Assembly (NCBI GenBank): GCA_020719845.1
Contig: DYPP01000008.1
Span: 22,472-63,138 of the forward strand
Reading direction: 5' to 3'
DNA: 40,667 bases
Source of the DNA: Treponema denticola
GTDB taxonomy: Bacteria; Spirochaetota; Spirochaetia; Treponematales; Breznakiellaceae
The notes beneath the pieces were generated by a model, which was given only the letters and a program-made list of their open reading frames with translations, was not told the origin of the DNA and did no database searches. This document shows positions 17,435 to 26,108 of the stretch, piece by piece (within the stretch, counting starts at the first letter, position 1; every line of letters begins with the position of its first letter). A program made the translations under genes and the position numbers.

Positions 17435-18664
17435 ATGGTTTTTTTGCTGATAGTGCTGTGCGGCTGGTGCCTCGGACCTGCGGGGACCGTCTATGCCGAC
17501 GATTTGGGGACCCCGCTTCAGCCGCCGCGGATCCTCTCCCGGTCGGGCATCCTGCTGGATGCCGAAACCGGCACGGTGCTGTTCGAAAAAGACGCGGACC
17601 TGCCCATTCCGCCCGCTTCCCTGACCAAACTGATGACCATGCACCTGGTGCTGCAGGCCGTCGCCGCGGGACGCGCTTCCCTGGACGATATCGTGGCCTT
17701 GCCGCCCGCGGCCTGGGCGATCAACCAGAGCCCGGGGTCCAGCCTGATGTTTTTGGCCCCCGGCCAAATCGTCAGTTTGAGGGAAATTCTGCTCGGCCTG
17801 GCCGTGGCCTCGGGAAACGACGCGGCGGTGGCGGCGGCGCTGCACGTGGCCGGCGGCGTTTCCGCATTCACCGCAGGCATGAACGCGGAGGCCCGCCGGC
17901 TGGGTTTGTCCCGGACCCGGTTTGCCGAACCCGGCGGTATTTCCGAGTTCAATACGACGACGGCCCGGGATTTTGCCTTTTTTGCCCGGCAGTACGTGCT
18001 GATGCACCCTGATACGCTGCGGGATTACCACTCGGTACGCGAGTTTTCCTATCCCCAACCCCATAATCTACCGCCGGCGTTTCAGGACCAGCCGCGCACG
18101 GTATTCCAGTACAACCGCAACCTGCTGCTTGATTCCGTGGCGGGGGTGGACGGACTAAAAACCGGCTATATCATCGAGTCGGGCTACAATATCGCCCTGA
18201 CCGCCCAACGCGACGATACCCGGCTGATCGCCGTTCTTTTAGGCGGTCCCGGATCGGGCTCCGCCCAGGGCGGGCGCTTTCGCGAGCAGGACGGCGGCGC
18301 GCTGCTGGACTGGGGTTTTACCCACTATAGGACGCTGCGGCCGGTGGTGGCGCACCTGGATCCGGTGCTGGTCTACAAGGGCAAGCGGTCCGACCTGGAC
18401 CTGGTTCTTTCCGAAGCGCCAGCCTTTACCCTGCGTACGGATCGGGGAACCGGATTCGGATGGCGGCTGGAACTGCAGGAACCCTTCGTCGCCCCGATCC
18501 AGAAAGGAGACGTGCTCGGACAGCTGGTGTTCTTCGACACCCGCGGAGAGCTGCGGCGGGTCGCGCTGCAAGCGTCCGGGAGCGTCGCCCCCGGGGGCTT
18601 CTTCAAGCGTATGTTCGATTCGATCCGGTTGCTGTTCCGGTCCCTTACTTGGCGCGCTCAATGA
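17435..18664 (+). CDS. dacA: D-alanyl-D-alanine carboxypeptidase (PBP5/6 family)
   Basis: A 409-residue penicillin-binding protein that removes the terminal D-Ala from peptidoglycan stem peptides in the periplasm. An N-terminal signal peptide ends near VYADD (residue 20). The catalytic motifs are complete: SLTK with Ser62 and Lys65, SGN at 126-128, and KTG at 242-244. A C-terminal beta domain (about 290-385) matches the PBP5_C fold, and the last residues (RMFDSIRLLFRSL) form an amphipathic helix like the membrane anchor of PBP5. It follows asnS by 10 bases. Its 3' end overlaps the convergent beta-propeller gene by 20 bases. Confidence 0.92.
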   Translation: MVFLLIVLCGWCLGPAGTVYADDLGTPLQPPRILSRSGILLDAETGTVLFEKDADLPIPPASLTKLMTMHLVLQAVAAGRASLDDIVALPPAAWAINQSPGSSLMFLAPGQIVSLREILLGLAVASGNDAAVAAALHVAGGVSAFTAGMNAEARRLGLSRTRFAEPGGISEFNTTTARDFAFFARQYVLMHPDTLRDYHSVREFSYPQPHNLPPAFQDQPRTVFQYNRNLLLDSVAGVDGLKTGYIIESGYNIALTAQRDDTRLIAVLLGGPGSGSAQGGRFREQDGGALLDWGFTHYRTLRPVVAHLDPVLVYKGKRSDLDLVLSEAPAFTLRTDRGTGFGWRLELQEPFVAPIQKGDVLGQLVFFDTRGELRRVALQASGSVAPGGFFKRMFDSIRLLFRSLTWRAQ

Positions 18665-20933
18665 GCGTGGACACCGGCACCACCCGGTATCCGGCGCGGA
18701 CCAGCGCGTCCAGCAGCACGTCCAGGCGTCCGAACAGATAATCGTCCCGCCCCCCGGAAGGCACGCCCAGCCGGATGGGGATGATCGAACCCGGCTTCTT
18801 GAGTTCCATGATCCGGTCGGTCAAGGCGGAAGCCGGCAGGTACGGCAGGGCCGCCCGGCGCAGCTCGGAGCGGCTGACCCAGTCCAGGGGATCCAGGTCC
18901 CGGCCGAGCGTCGTATAGCCCACCGAAGCGGCGGCCTTCATCAATTCCGGGGAAACCGCATAGTGCGGCGCGTGCCAGAGCAGGGCCAGCTCGTAGCCCG
19001 AAGCCTGGTAGAATTCGTCTTCATTGCGGGCCAGCCCGCGGCGGATGAACTCGGCGTCGATGCTGTAGCGGGAATCGCTCAAGTCGATGGGCGCAAAAAA
19101 CAGGGAAGCCGTCTCGTGGCCGGCTTCGGCGATTTCCCTGGCCGCCGCGGGATGGCGACGGATGAATTCGCCGTTCAGGAAAAAGGTAGCCCGGATGCCG
19201 AAGCGCCCGAGGGTATCCAGGACGAAGGGCAGACCTTCCGCGTCGTCGATCAGGTCAAAAGTCAGGGACAGATCCCGCAGGCCCGTACGGCGGCCATGGT
19301 TGAAGGGGCCGGCGACGTCCGGCGGCGGATCTTCCGCCTTGGGCAGTTCGTCGTAGGCCATGCCGTTCTTCAGCAAAAGCGACGTAGTGCCCACGCCGGA
19401 GACGTTCCTGATCATCGGCAGGTTTTCGTAGGGTCCGGAAGCCTGCTGCTCCAGATACACCCGATAGCGTTCCCCCGCGGTGGCCGGCGCCCGCGGCGCA
19501 GCCGCCGGGATTTCCTTCCAGGGGCTGCGGCCGTCGGTGCCGAACCAGAGACCGTCCTTCATGGCCAGCACCAGGCCGGTTTTTTCCTGGTACCCCTGCC
19601 GGTCCGCCGCAGCCAGGCAGACCAGGTTCTTTTTTCCCGCCACGTTCATCCGTTCGATGCGCGCTTCGTCGGCAAGGATAAAGTCTTCGTTGCCCAACCA
19701 GCGGGCGGCGTAGCTTTTCCGGGTACCCAGGACCTTGAGCGCCTTCCAGTTGACGTAGTCGTAGAGGGCGGCGCCTTCGGCGCCCCAGATCAGCGCCCGG
19801 GTTCCGTCGGGCGAAAGGTCCGCCCCCGCGCCGACCGGGGTTTCCAGCTCGTAGAAGGTTTCGGGACCGACGTTCTCGGCCAGATCCAGGCGGTAGACGA
19901 GTATTTTCTTTCCTTCGTTGCGGGGCAGGGACACGATGACCGTCACCAGGCCGGCGGGCGACCAGAGCACGGATAGATCCGAGCAGGAACGGGGCAACAA
20001 CAGGTAGGGCAAAGAGGATTCAAAGCCGGCAGCGTAGTCATCGATGTTGAGGGGGTAATAAAAAAGGTTGCGGCCGCCTTTGGACAGCAACAAGGACCGC
20101 GAATCCGGGGCTACCCAAAACTCATCAAAATTGGCGTCGAATTCAAAGGGAATTTTTCCGGACACCTGGCCGATTTCCAGAAAATCCGCGTACAGCGCCC
20201 GGGCAAAGAGTTCGGAGCTCCGTACCCGGTAGACCGTGGAGCCCCGGATATAGAAGAAATCCCCCGTCGCCCCCCAGTAGATGGAACTGATCAAGCCGTC
20301 GCCGATCAGGCGGTAGCGCTCGTCCACCGAACTGACCGGGCTGGCTGTCGAAGACTGGTAGTACAGGCGCCCCTCCCGGGCGTACACAAAAACCCGGGAA
20401 TCCGGACTCCACTGGGCGGGGAAAACCCGGCCCGGCCGCTCCACGTTGCGGGAAACCGGCGTACGCTTGCCCGTCGCGGCGTCGATGAGCACCAGGTTGC
20501 CATAGGCGGCGCTGACGGGCTCCACGTAGAGGATCCACTTGCCGTCCGCCGAGGGGGCCATATCCTCCACCCGTCCCCCCAGGGCCGGGGCGCCGTCCAT
20601 GAAAGACGGGAACCCGGGAATGCCCGCGGGCAGGCCTCCGACGACGTTCAGGCGCAATGCGCCGAAGGCGTTGCGCACCTGGAGCGTCCGGCCGCCTTCC
20701 AGGACGTCTATTTTTTCGGGGAAGGCGGTCAACTGGCGGATCTTCAGATCCGTCACCGTGGCCATGAACAAGGCGGACTGATCGACCGCGCCGCCGCCGG
20801 CGGAACGCGCCCTGAAGAGCAGGCGGTCGTCGGCGGACAGGTCCAGGCCGTCAAAAACGACCCGCGCCGGGAGGGATGCGGCGGTCAGCAGGATCAGGCC
20901 GCACAGTGCCAAATGGTTTTTCCGTATACGCAT
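18645..20933 (-). CDS. secreted beta-propeller protein with degenerate NodB-like domain
   Basis: About 762 residues from ATG 20933, which follows GGGGG and opens a signal peptide (MRIRKNHLALCGLILLTAASLPARV). Residues about 25-480 repeat a WD/TolB-like blade pattern (SADGKWILYVEP, SPDSRVFVYARE, SPDGTRALIWG). Residues about 550-755 align with the polysaccharide deacetylase (NodB) fold: LTFDL, then GIRATFFLNGEF, LWHAPHY, LDPLDW and the VVPVSTLI end. The second Asp of TFDD, both metal-binding His of the second motif (here GHETASLFF) and the last-motif His (here PIRLG) are missing. It is therefore probably not an active zinc deacetylase and may bind glycan instead. Confidence 0.8.
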   Translation of the reverse strand: MRIRKNHLALCGLILLTAASLPARVVFDGLDLSADDRLLFRARSAGGGAVDQSALFMATVTDLKIRQLTAFPEKIDVLEGGRTLQVRNAFGALRLNVVGGLPAGIPGFPSFMDGAPALGGRVEDMAPSADGKWILYVEPVSAAYGNLVLIDAATGKRTPVSRNVERPGRVFPAQWSPDSRVFVYAREGRLYYQSSTASPVSSVDERYRLIGDGLISSIYWGATGDFFYIRGSTVYRVRSSELFARALYADFLEIGQVSGKIPFEFDANFDEFWVAPDSRSLLLSKGGRNLFYYPLNIDDYAAGFESSLPYLLLPRSCSDLSVLWSPAGLVTVIVSLPRNEGKKILVYRLDLAENVGPETFYELETPVGAGADLSPDGTRALIWGAEGAALYDYVNWKALKVLGTRKSYAARWLGNEDFILADEARIERMNVAGKKNLVCLAAADRQGYQEKTGLVLAMKDGLWFGTDGRSPWKEIPAAAPRAPATAGERYRVYLEQQASGPYENLPMIRNVSGVGTTSLLLKNGMAYDELPKAEDPPPDVAGPFNHGRRTGLRDLSLTFDLIDDAEGLPFVLDTLGRFGIRATFFLNGEFIRRHPAAAREIAEAGHETASLFFAPIDLSDSRYSIDAEFIRRGLARNEDEFYQASGYELALLWHAPHYAVSPELMKAAASVGYTTLGRDLDPLDWVSRSELRRAALPYLPASALTDRIMELKKPGSIIPIRLGVPSGGRDDYLFGRLDVLLDALVRAGYRVVPVSTLIERAK

Positions 20934-20968
20934 GGTACCCCCAGTATCGGCGCGGCGGCCGGATTTGA

Positions 20969-22273
20969 TCACAGGAGCCGTGCCGCCAGCTCGGCCAGTT
21001 CGCTCCGCTCCGTCTTCTGCAGGGTAATATGCCCGTAAAGACGCTCGCCCTTGAAGGCGTCGACCAGGTAGGTCAATCCGTTGCTGTTGGCGTCCAGATA
21101 CATGTTGTCGATCTGTTCCGGATCGCCGGTCAGAATGACCTTTGAATTTTCCCCCGCCCGGGACACGATGGTCTTGATCTCGTGGGGCGTCAGGTTCTGT
21201 GCTTCGTCGATGACGATGAATTGGTTGGGCAGCGAACGGCCCCGGATGTAGGTGATGGCTTCCACTTCCATGATCTTGTCCCGCATCAGCTGTTCGACGT
21301 TCTTGACGTTGGGCCGCTTGTTGACCGCGATCAGCTGTTCCAGATTATCGAAGATCGGCTCCATCCAGGTGGCCAGCTTGGCGTTCTTTTCCCCCGGCAG
21401 GTAGCCGATATCCTTGCCCAAGGGGACGATGGGGCGGGAAACGAGGATGCGGTCGTATTTTTTTTCCTCCACCACCATGTGCAGTCCCGCGGCCACCGCC
21501 AGCAGCGTCTTGCCCGTCCCCGCCCGGCCGACCAGGGTGACGCAACGCACGTCCTCGTTGGTCAGCAGGTCCATGGCCGCCCACTGGCGCTCGTTCCGGG
21601 CGATGATCCCGAAGATGGCGGATCTTTCTTTGGCTACCCGCCGCAGCGCGGCGCCGGTGCCGTCCCAGCGCCCCAGAAAGGTCCGTTCGCCCTCCCGTTC
21701 CCGGGCGTACAGGTATTCGTTGTGGATCAGCTTTTCTTTCCAGAGGGGAAGATCCGTATCCAGAAGGTCGCTCATCAGCGCCGGCGCGGCTTCTACGGAC
21801 CGGATGCCCTGGTACAGGGAGGCGGCGTCGACCTTCTGTTTTTCGTAGTCCACCGCCTTGAGGCCCAGGGCGGCGGCCTTGACCCGGGCGTTGATATCCT
21901 TGGAGACAAAAAACACCCGGCGTCCCCGCTTGAGCAGGCCCGCCGCCTGCAGCAGAATGCGGTTGTCGTTTTTATCCAGGGGCAGATCCGGCGGGGGTTC
22001 GTCGATGCCCCCCAGGATTACCCGCAGTACCGAACCGTTGTCCAATTTGATGCCCGCGCGCACGTCGCCGCCCCGGATGACGGAATTCAAAAACCGGATG
22101 GCTTCCCGGGCGTTGCGGCCCCGTTGGTCCGAATAGGTTTTTAGTTTATCCAGTTCTTCCAGCACCACCAGGGGAATGGCGATTTCGCTGTTCCGGAAGG
22201 ACGTTATGGCCTCCGGATTATGGATGAAAACATTGGTGTCGATGATGAATAGTTTTTGGCCCGAGTTTGTCAT
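20969..22273 (-). CDS. PIN-PhoH family ATPase/ribonuclease
   Basis: A 434-residue fusion of an N-terminal PIN nuclease and a PhoH-type ATPase, the PhoH2/YlaK arrangement linked to RNA unwinding and cleavage. PIN acidic residues are Asp12 (IIDTNVFIH), Glu39/Glu40 (VVLEELDKL), Asp103 (DKNDNRIL) and Asp126 (VSKDINAR). The ATPase has Walker A GRAGTGKT (249-256) and Walker B VIDEAQN (354-360), with conserved SRPIVPLGKDIGYLPG between them. Its promoter lies eight bases before the ATG, so the message is probably leaderless. The propeller/NodB-like gene starts 35 bases after its stop. No antitoxin-like partner is present upstream, unlike in some PhoH2 systems. Confidence 0.88.
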   Translation of the reverse strand: MTNSGQKLFIIDTNVFIHNPEAITSFRNSEIAIPLVVLEELDKLKTYSDQRGRNAREAIRFLNSVIRGGDVRAGIKLDNGSVLRVILGGIDEPPPDLPLDKNDNRILLQAAGLLKRGRRVFFVSKDINARVKAAALGLKAVDYEKQKVDAASLYQGIRSVEAAPALMSDLLDTDLPLWKEKLIHNEYLYAREREGERTFLGRWDGTGAALRRVAKERSAIFGIIARNERQWAAMDLLTNEDVRCVTLVGRAGTGKTLLAVAAGLHMVVEEKKYDRILVSRPIVPLGKDIGYLPGEKNAKLATWMEPIFDNLEQLIAVNKRPNVKNVEQLMRDKIMEVEAITYIRGRSLPNQFIVIDEAQNLTPHEIKTIVSRAGENSKVILTGDPEQIDNMYLDANSNGLTYLVDAFKGERLYGHITLQKTERSELAELAARLL

Positions 22274-22281
22274 ATCGGTTC

Positions 22282-22310
22282 AGTGTACTACCCGCCCAAG
22301 CCATGCGCAA
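22282..22310 (-). promoter_or_regulatory. phoH promoter, leaderless type
   Basis: On the minus strand, TTGCGC (22310-22305), a 17-base spacer and TACACT (22287-22282) lie eight bases from the ATG at 22273. No ribosome-binding site is present. Confidence 0.5.
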
Positions 22311-22316
22311 GGGCGT

Positions 22317-22474
22317 CCAGGAGCCTGTCGGACTTGTGGATTTTGGCAACCCAAGGGTGCCCCTTGGGTTGCCAAAATGTCGATTAACTCGACTCCTTTG
22401 GGAGTTTGCAAGGTAAAAAGTGCGTTTCACCGCACTTTTTTGATTGGAAACGGACAAGTCCGACAAACTCCTAG
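22317..22474. repeat. 158-bp MITE-like structured element
   Basis: The ends are 21-base inverted repeats matching at 18 positions (22317-22337 and 22454-22474), with core TGTCGGACTTGT / ACAAGTCCGACA. Inside lie three hairpins. The first is a perfect 18-bp stem (22340-22357 with 22361-22378, loop TGC). The second is a 5-bp ACTCC/GGAGT stem (22392-22405). The third is a 10-bp AAAAAGTGCG/CGCACTTTTT stem (22415-22424 with 22431-22440) that could terminate transcription both ways. No open reading frame of note is inside, and no target duplication is clear. It lies between phoH and a small membrane-protein gene. Confidence 0.8.
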
Positions 22475-22599
22475 CGATCTGAAGGATAGTCCAGGGACGC
22501 TTTTATGATGGCCGGGGAATCGGGATGCGGAGCTTCGTAAGCCCGGATGAAGGTGGCCACCGCGATGAGGGCTACCAGAATCAAAACCAGATTGCGCAT
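22471..22599 (-). CDS. 42-residue small membrane protein
   Basis: Starts at ATG 22599, directly after a strong GGGAGG ribosome-binding site, and behind a good promoter. The protein is one hydrophobic segment (MRNLVLILVALIAVATFI) followed by a short polar tail ending DYPSDR. The N-terminus would be a membrane anchor or an uncleaved signal. Its TAG stop (22471-22473) falls inside the outer edge of the neighbouring 158-bp element, so the element may have changed the original C-terminus. No family is recognised. It lies 73 bases downstream of the M23 endopeptidase gene on the same strand but has its own promoter. Confidence 0.6.
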   Translation of the reverse strand: MRNLVLILVALIAVATFIRAYEAPHPDSPAIIKASLDYPSDR

Positions 22600-22620
22600 G
22601 GAACCTCCCGTCCCTGCTTC

Positions 22621-22650
22621 AGTATACCATAGTCCCGATCTGAAGGACAA
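22621..22650 (-). promoter_or_regulatory. promoter of the small membrane protein
   Basis: On the minus strand, TTGTCC (22650-22645), an 18-base spacer and TATACT (22626-22621) are followed by a leader of about 15 bases with GGGAGG before ATG 22599. Confidence 0.5.
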
Positions 22651-22672
22651 CAAGGCCGTTGCCGCCGGGGGT

Positions 22673-23761
22673 TCATTTTTTCAGGAACTCCAGCGGATTC
22701 ATGGCGCGGCCGTTCTTGAAAACCGCAAAATGCAGGTGCGGCCCCGTGCTGTAGCCGGTGGAGCCCACGGTCCCGATCTTGCCGCCCTGGACCACCCGGT
22801 CGCCCTTGGCCACCGAAAAGGAGTTCAAGTGGGCGTAGAGCGTCTGATACCCGCCGTCGTGGCTGAGGACGATATAATTTCCGTATACCCCGCTGAAGCC
22901 CCGGGTGGACACCCGGCCGTCCAGGGACGCCTTGACCGGCGAGCCGATCGGCGCGGCCCAGTCCACGGCGGCGTGGAAGCGCCGGACCCCGGTGAAGGGA
23001 TCGCTGCGCCAACCGTACCCGGACGTCAGTCTGCCCCGCAAGGGATGGATGAACAGTTCGCCCAGGGCTTTCTTCAATTCATCTGTCCGCATTCGGGCGC
23101 CGGGCAGGAACAGGGTAGCCCCCACCGCCAAGCGGTCGCTGTCCAGATCATTGGCGTCCAGGATCGCGTCCATCGGAATGCCTGAGTCGGCGGAAATGCG
23201 GGAAAGCGAGTCCCCGCTGCGCACCGTGTAGGGAATACCGTCCATGTTGGGGATCCGCAGCACCGTCCCGACGGTCAATTTTTTGACGTTGGCGATGCGG
23301 TTGAGCGCGATGATCGCGTCCATCGAAAGGTTCCGGGCCTGGGCGATGGCGGAAACCGAATCCCCGGCCTGCACGGTGTATTTTTCCCAGCCGAAGGTTT
23401 CCATCAGATCCAGCGGAATGCCGTCGCCCTCCACCGCCGGAGTCAGGCCCGGGATCGGGATTCCGGCGTAGGCGCTCATGGCGCGCCGGTTCAGTCCATC
23501 GCTGCCCGCGGGCAAGCGGGACGCGTGGAAGCGGAGCAGGACCGGCAAGCCTTGCAGGGACCAGCCGGCCAGCAGGACCAGCGCGGACCAGAGGGCCGGC
23601 AGGACCAGGCGCCGAAGGGTTCTTGAAAACCCGGCGGGGAGATCAGGGACCTTGATTACGTTCAGGTCCGCCTGAACGGGCAGGCTTTTGCCGACCCGCC
23701 CGGGCAAACGGTTGAAAAGACGGCGGCGGCGGGGGTGTTGCGTTGCGATTATATCGATCAT
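22673..23761 (-). CDS. LysM/M23-family peptidoglycan endopeptidase
   Basis: A 362-residue envelope protein. A cytoplasmic basic N-terminus is followed by one membrane segment (about 52-70), two LysM peptidoglycan-binding modules (127-171 and 177-221, each opening YTVxxGDS) and a C-terminal M23 zinc endopeptidase domain. Zinc and catalytic residues are present: His263 and Asp267 (FHAAVDW), His311 (LYAHLNS) and His342/His344 (GPHLHF), so it should be active on peptide cross-links. The start is uncertain. A TATAAT box overlaps the ATG at 23761, so initiation could lie further in, before the membrane segment. It diverges from lepB. Confidence 0.88.
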   Translation of the reverse strand: MIDIIATQHPRRRRLFNRLPGRVGKSLPVQADLNVIKVPDLPAGFSRTLRRLVLPALWSALVLLAGWSLQGLPVLLRFHASRLPAGSDGLNRRAMSAYAGIPIPGLTPAVEGDGIPLDLMETFGWEKYTVQAGDSVSAIAQARNLSMDAIIALNRIANVKKLTVGTVLRIPNMDGIPYTVRSGDSLSRISADSGIPMDAILDANDLDSDRLAVGATLFLPGARMRTDELKKALGELFIHPLRGRLTSGYGWRSDPFTGVRRFHAAVDWAAPIGSPVKASLDGRVSTRGFSGVYGNYIVLSHDGGYQTLYAHLNSFSVAKGDRVVQGGKIGTVGSTGYSTGPHLHFAVFKNGRAMNPLEFLKK

Positions 23762-23773
23762 TATACTGCTTTA

Positions 23774-23802
23774 TCGACATTATTCAGCCTGGGCATTATA
23801 CT
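23774..23802 (+). promoter_or_regulatory. lepB promoter, leaderless type
   Basis: TCGACA (23774-23779), a 17-base spacer and TATACT (23797-23802) end nine bases before the lepB ATG at 23812. No ribosome-binding site lies in between. Confidence 0.6.
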
Positions 23803-23811
23803 CAAGCGCGT

Positions 23812-24216
23812 ATGGGAGCAGATTCTGGAGCCCGGGGCATCGGCAAGACCATAGCGCTGGCCTTGGCCGCGGCTTTGTTGGTCAAGGTATTCACGTTCGA
23901 TTTTTTGATTGCCGAGGGGGAATCGATGCTTCCCGTCATCCCGAGCGGGTCCATGCTGGTACTCAACCGCGTCGCCTACGGACTACGTCTGCCCTGGGGC
24001 TCGGGATATCTTATAACCTGGAACACGCCCCGAACCGGTGATATCGTCGTCTTTTCGTCCCCCGTCGGCAGCGTGGCGGTCAAACGGATCGCCCAGGTCA
24101 TCGACGGGCGAACTTTTATCGCCCTGGGGGACAATCCGGGAGCCTCTTATGACTCCCGCGCGTACGGCCCGGTGCCGATTGCTTCAATCCTTGGTAAGGT
24201 AGTACCCGCAAAATGA
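23812..24216 (+). CDS. lepB: signal peptidase I
   Basis: A 134-residue serine-lysine membrane protease that cleaves signal peptides from exported proteins. One N-terminal membrane segment (about 13-33) is followed by the catalytic serine, Ser38 in GESMLP, and the general base, Lys91 in VAVKRIAQV. Box E is GDNPGASYDSRAYGPV (106-121). It is short for the family, with little of the second domain, but all catalytic boxes are there. ATG 23812 is chosen because the promoter ends nine bases before it; an upstream in-frame ATG at 23743 would add an unlikely leader. Its stop overlaps the ftsI start (ATGA). Confidence 0.88.
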   Translation: MGADSGARGIGKTIALALAAALLVKVFTFDFLIAEGESMLPVIPSGSMLVLNRVAYGLRLPWGSGYLITWNTPRTGDIVVFSSPVGSVAVKRIAQVIDGRTFIALGDNPGASYDSRAYGPVPIASILGKVVPAK

Positions 24217-26108
24217 TCGATTACGACGCCCAGGACGCCAATCATTCCGGAACCTCCGTGCCGACCCGGATGCGACTGGTTGTTTTCTCCGTCCTGTTTT
24301 CCCTGGCCGCGCTGGCCGTCTTTGTCCGCTACGCGGTGGTGATGACCGCCCCGGAACTCCGGGACACGGGAACCGAAACCCGGGTCGCGCTGGAGCGTGG
24401 TCCCATCCTGGACCGCAACGGACGCATTCTGGCCTTGCAGACGCGGCTGGGCAACATAACCCTCTGGCGGCCCGAAGCCGGCGACGCCGCAAGCCTTTCC
24501 CTGGAACTGCAGCCGATCCTGGAAACCGACGCCCGGGAAATCGAGGACCGGATCAACACCGCAAGCAGCGAATTCATCTACCTGCGGAAGGGCGTGGACC
24601 AGTCCACCATTCGACAGATCGAACAGCTGAAGGCCGAAGGTCGGCTCAAAGGGGTGGAGATCGAACCGGTCATGGGCCGGGTATATCCGGAAAACCGGCT
24701 GGCGGGGCCCTTGATCGGATTCGTCGGCGACGGCAACCAGGGTCTGGCGGGCATCGAGTACGCCTACGACGGCGATCTTGCTCCGGCCGGCGGCGCCGTC
24801 TACGGCAACCAGGTGCTGCTGACCATCGACGCCAAGGTGCAGCACATCCTGGAAGAAATATCCCGGCGCACCCTGGTGGAGAACGAAGCCGAGGCGGTGA
24901 TGCTGATCGCCATGGACCCCCGCAACGGCGACATTCTCGGATACGCTTCGCTCCCGGATTTTGACCCCAACGATATCCGGACCTCGGATGAACGGTCCCG
25001 CATCGACCGACCCGCGATCTGGGCCTACGAGCCGGGGTCGGTGTTCAAGATTTTCTCCCTGGCCGCGATCATGGACCTGGGGGGCATCGACGAGCAGAGC
25101 GCCTTCGTCTGCGACGGCACGTACGAACAGACGACGGGGACGGGGGAAAAAGTGGCCATCAAATGCCTGGGAACCCACGGCACCGTCCACGCCCGGGAAA
25201 TCATCACCTATTCCTGCAATGCCGGCGCAGCCTACGCCTCGGACCAGGTGGACGCGGCGTCCTTCTACGCCCGGCTGCGGGATTTCGGCTTCGGGTCCCG
25301 GACCGGGGCGGGCAATCCGGGAGAAACCGCAGGCTATCTGCGCCCGGTGGACCGTTGGTCGCGGCGTTCCAAGCCGACCATCGCCATCGGGCAAGAAATA
25401 GCGGTTTCCGCGCTGCAGATGCTGCAGGCGGCGACGGCCATCGCCAACGACGGGATTCTGGTGACGCCCCGGGTCGTCGCCCGGGTGCTGGCCAACGACG
25501 GCACGGTGCTGAAAGATTTGGCCGACCAACCGTCCCGGCGGGTGCTGGCGGCCGAGACCGCCCGGGCCATCCGCAGCTACATGGTGGACGCGAGTTCGGA
25601 AGCCGGCACCGGGCGTCGGGCCAACGTGGCGGACGTGCCCATGGCGGTCAAGACCGGCACCGCCCAGCTGGTGGATCCCGGAACGGGCAAATACTCGGAC
25701 ACCGACTTCATCGCCAGCACCATGGCCATCCTGCCGGCGGACGATCCCAGTCTGGTGCTGTACCACGTGATCGTCAAACCCAAGGGGAGTTCCTACCTGG
25801 GCGGCCGGATCGCGGCGCCGCCCATCCGGGAAGCCGCGGAAGCGCTGGTGGACTACCTGGGCATCCCCCGGGGCCGCAATCCCCAGGCCACCCATCCGCC
25901 GTCGGTCGTACTGGGCAAAGACGAGATACCGGAGCTGGGATCGGTCATGCCCGACCTGCGCGGTTTTTCCAAACGGCAAATCCTGCCCCTGCTGCTGCGG
26001 GACGATATTACGATTCAGATCCACGGTGAAGGCTGGGTCCGTTCCCAGACCCCGGCGGCGGGCAGCCCTCTGATTCCGGGCCAAATGATCACGCTGGACC
26101 TGGAATGA
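24213..26108 (+). CDS. ftsI: class B penicillin-binding protein, FtsI/SpoVD-like, with PASTA domain
   Basis: A 631-residue peptidoglycan transpeptidase anchored by one membrane segment (about 21-42). The dimerisation domain starts ERGPILDRNGRILA. The active-site motifs are Ser276-x-x-Lys279 (PGSVFKI), SCN at 334-336 and KTG at 480-482. A PASTA domain occupies about 575-631 (MPDLRGFSKRQIL through GQMITLDLE), as in SpoVD and PBP2x, which is not found in E. coli FtsI. The overlaps with lepB and with the DUF115 gene (four bases each) show tight coupling. An FtsI division role is likely but not proven, since a cell-elongation role would have similar motifs. Confidence 0.88.
   Translation: MIDYDAQDANHSGTSVPTRMRLVVFSVLFSLAALAVFVRYAVVMTAPELRDTGTETRVALERGPILDRNGRILALQTRLGNITLWRPEAGDAASLSLELQPILETDAREIEDRINTASSEFIYLRKGVDQSTIRQIEQLKAEGRLKGVEIEPVMGRVYPENRLAGPLIGFVGDGNQGLAGIEYAYDGDLAPAGGAVYGNQVLLTIDAKVQHILEEISRRTLVENEAEAVMLIAMDPRNGDILGYASLPDFDPNDIRTSDERSRIDRPAIWAYEPGSVFKIFSLAAIMDLGGIDEQSAFVCDGTYEQTTGTGEKVAIKCLGTHGTVHAREIITYSCNAGAAYASDQVDAASFYARLRDFGFGSRTGAGNPGETAGYLRPVDRWSRRSKPTIAIGQEIAVSALQMLQAATAIANDGILVTPRVVARVLANDGTVLKDLADQPSRRVLAAETARAIRSYMVDASSEAGTGRRANVADVPMAVKTGTAQLVDPGTGKYSDTDFIASTMAILPADDPSLVLYHVIVKPKGSSYLGGRIAAPPIREAAEALVDYLGIPRGRNPQATHPPSVVLGKDEIPELGSVMPDLRGFSKRQILPLLLRDDITIQIHGEGWVRSQTPAAGSPLIPGQMITLDLE

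Noticed and set aside
20969-22273. PhoH2-type toxin-antitoxin pair
   Set aside because: No small antitoxin-like gene lies upstream. The sequence there is a promoter and the 158-bp element.
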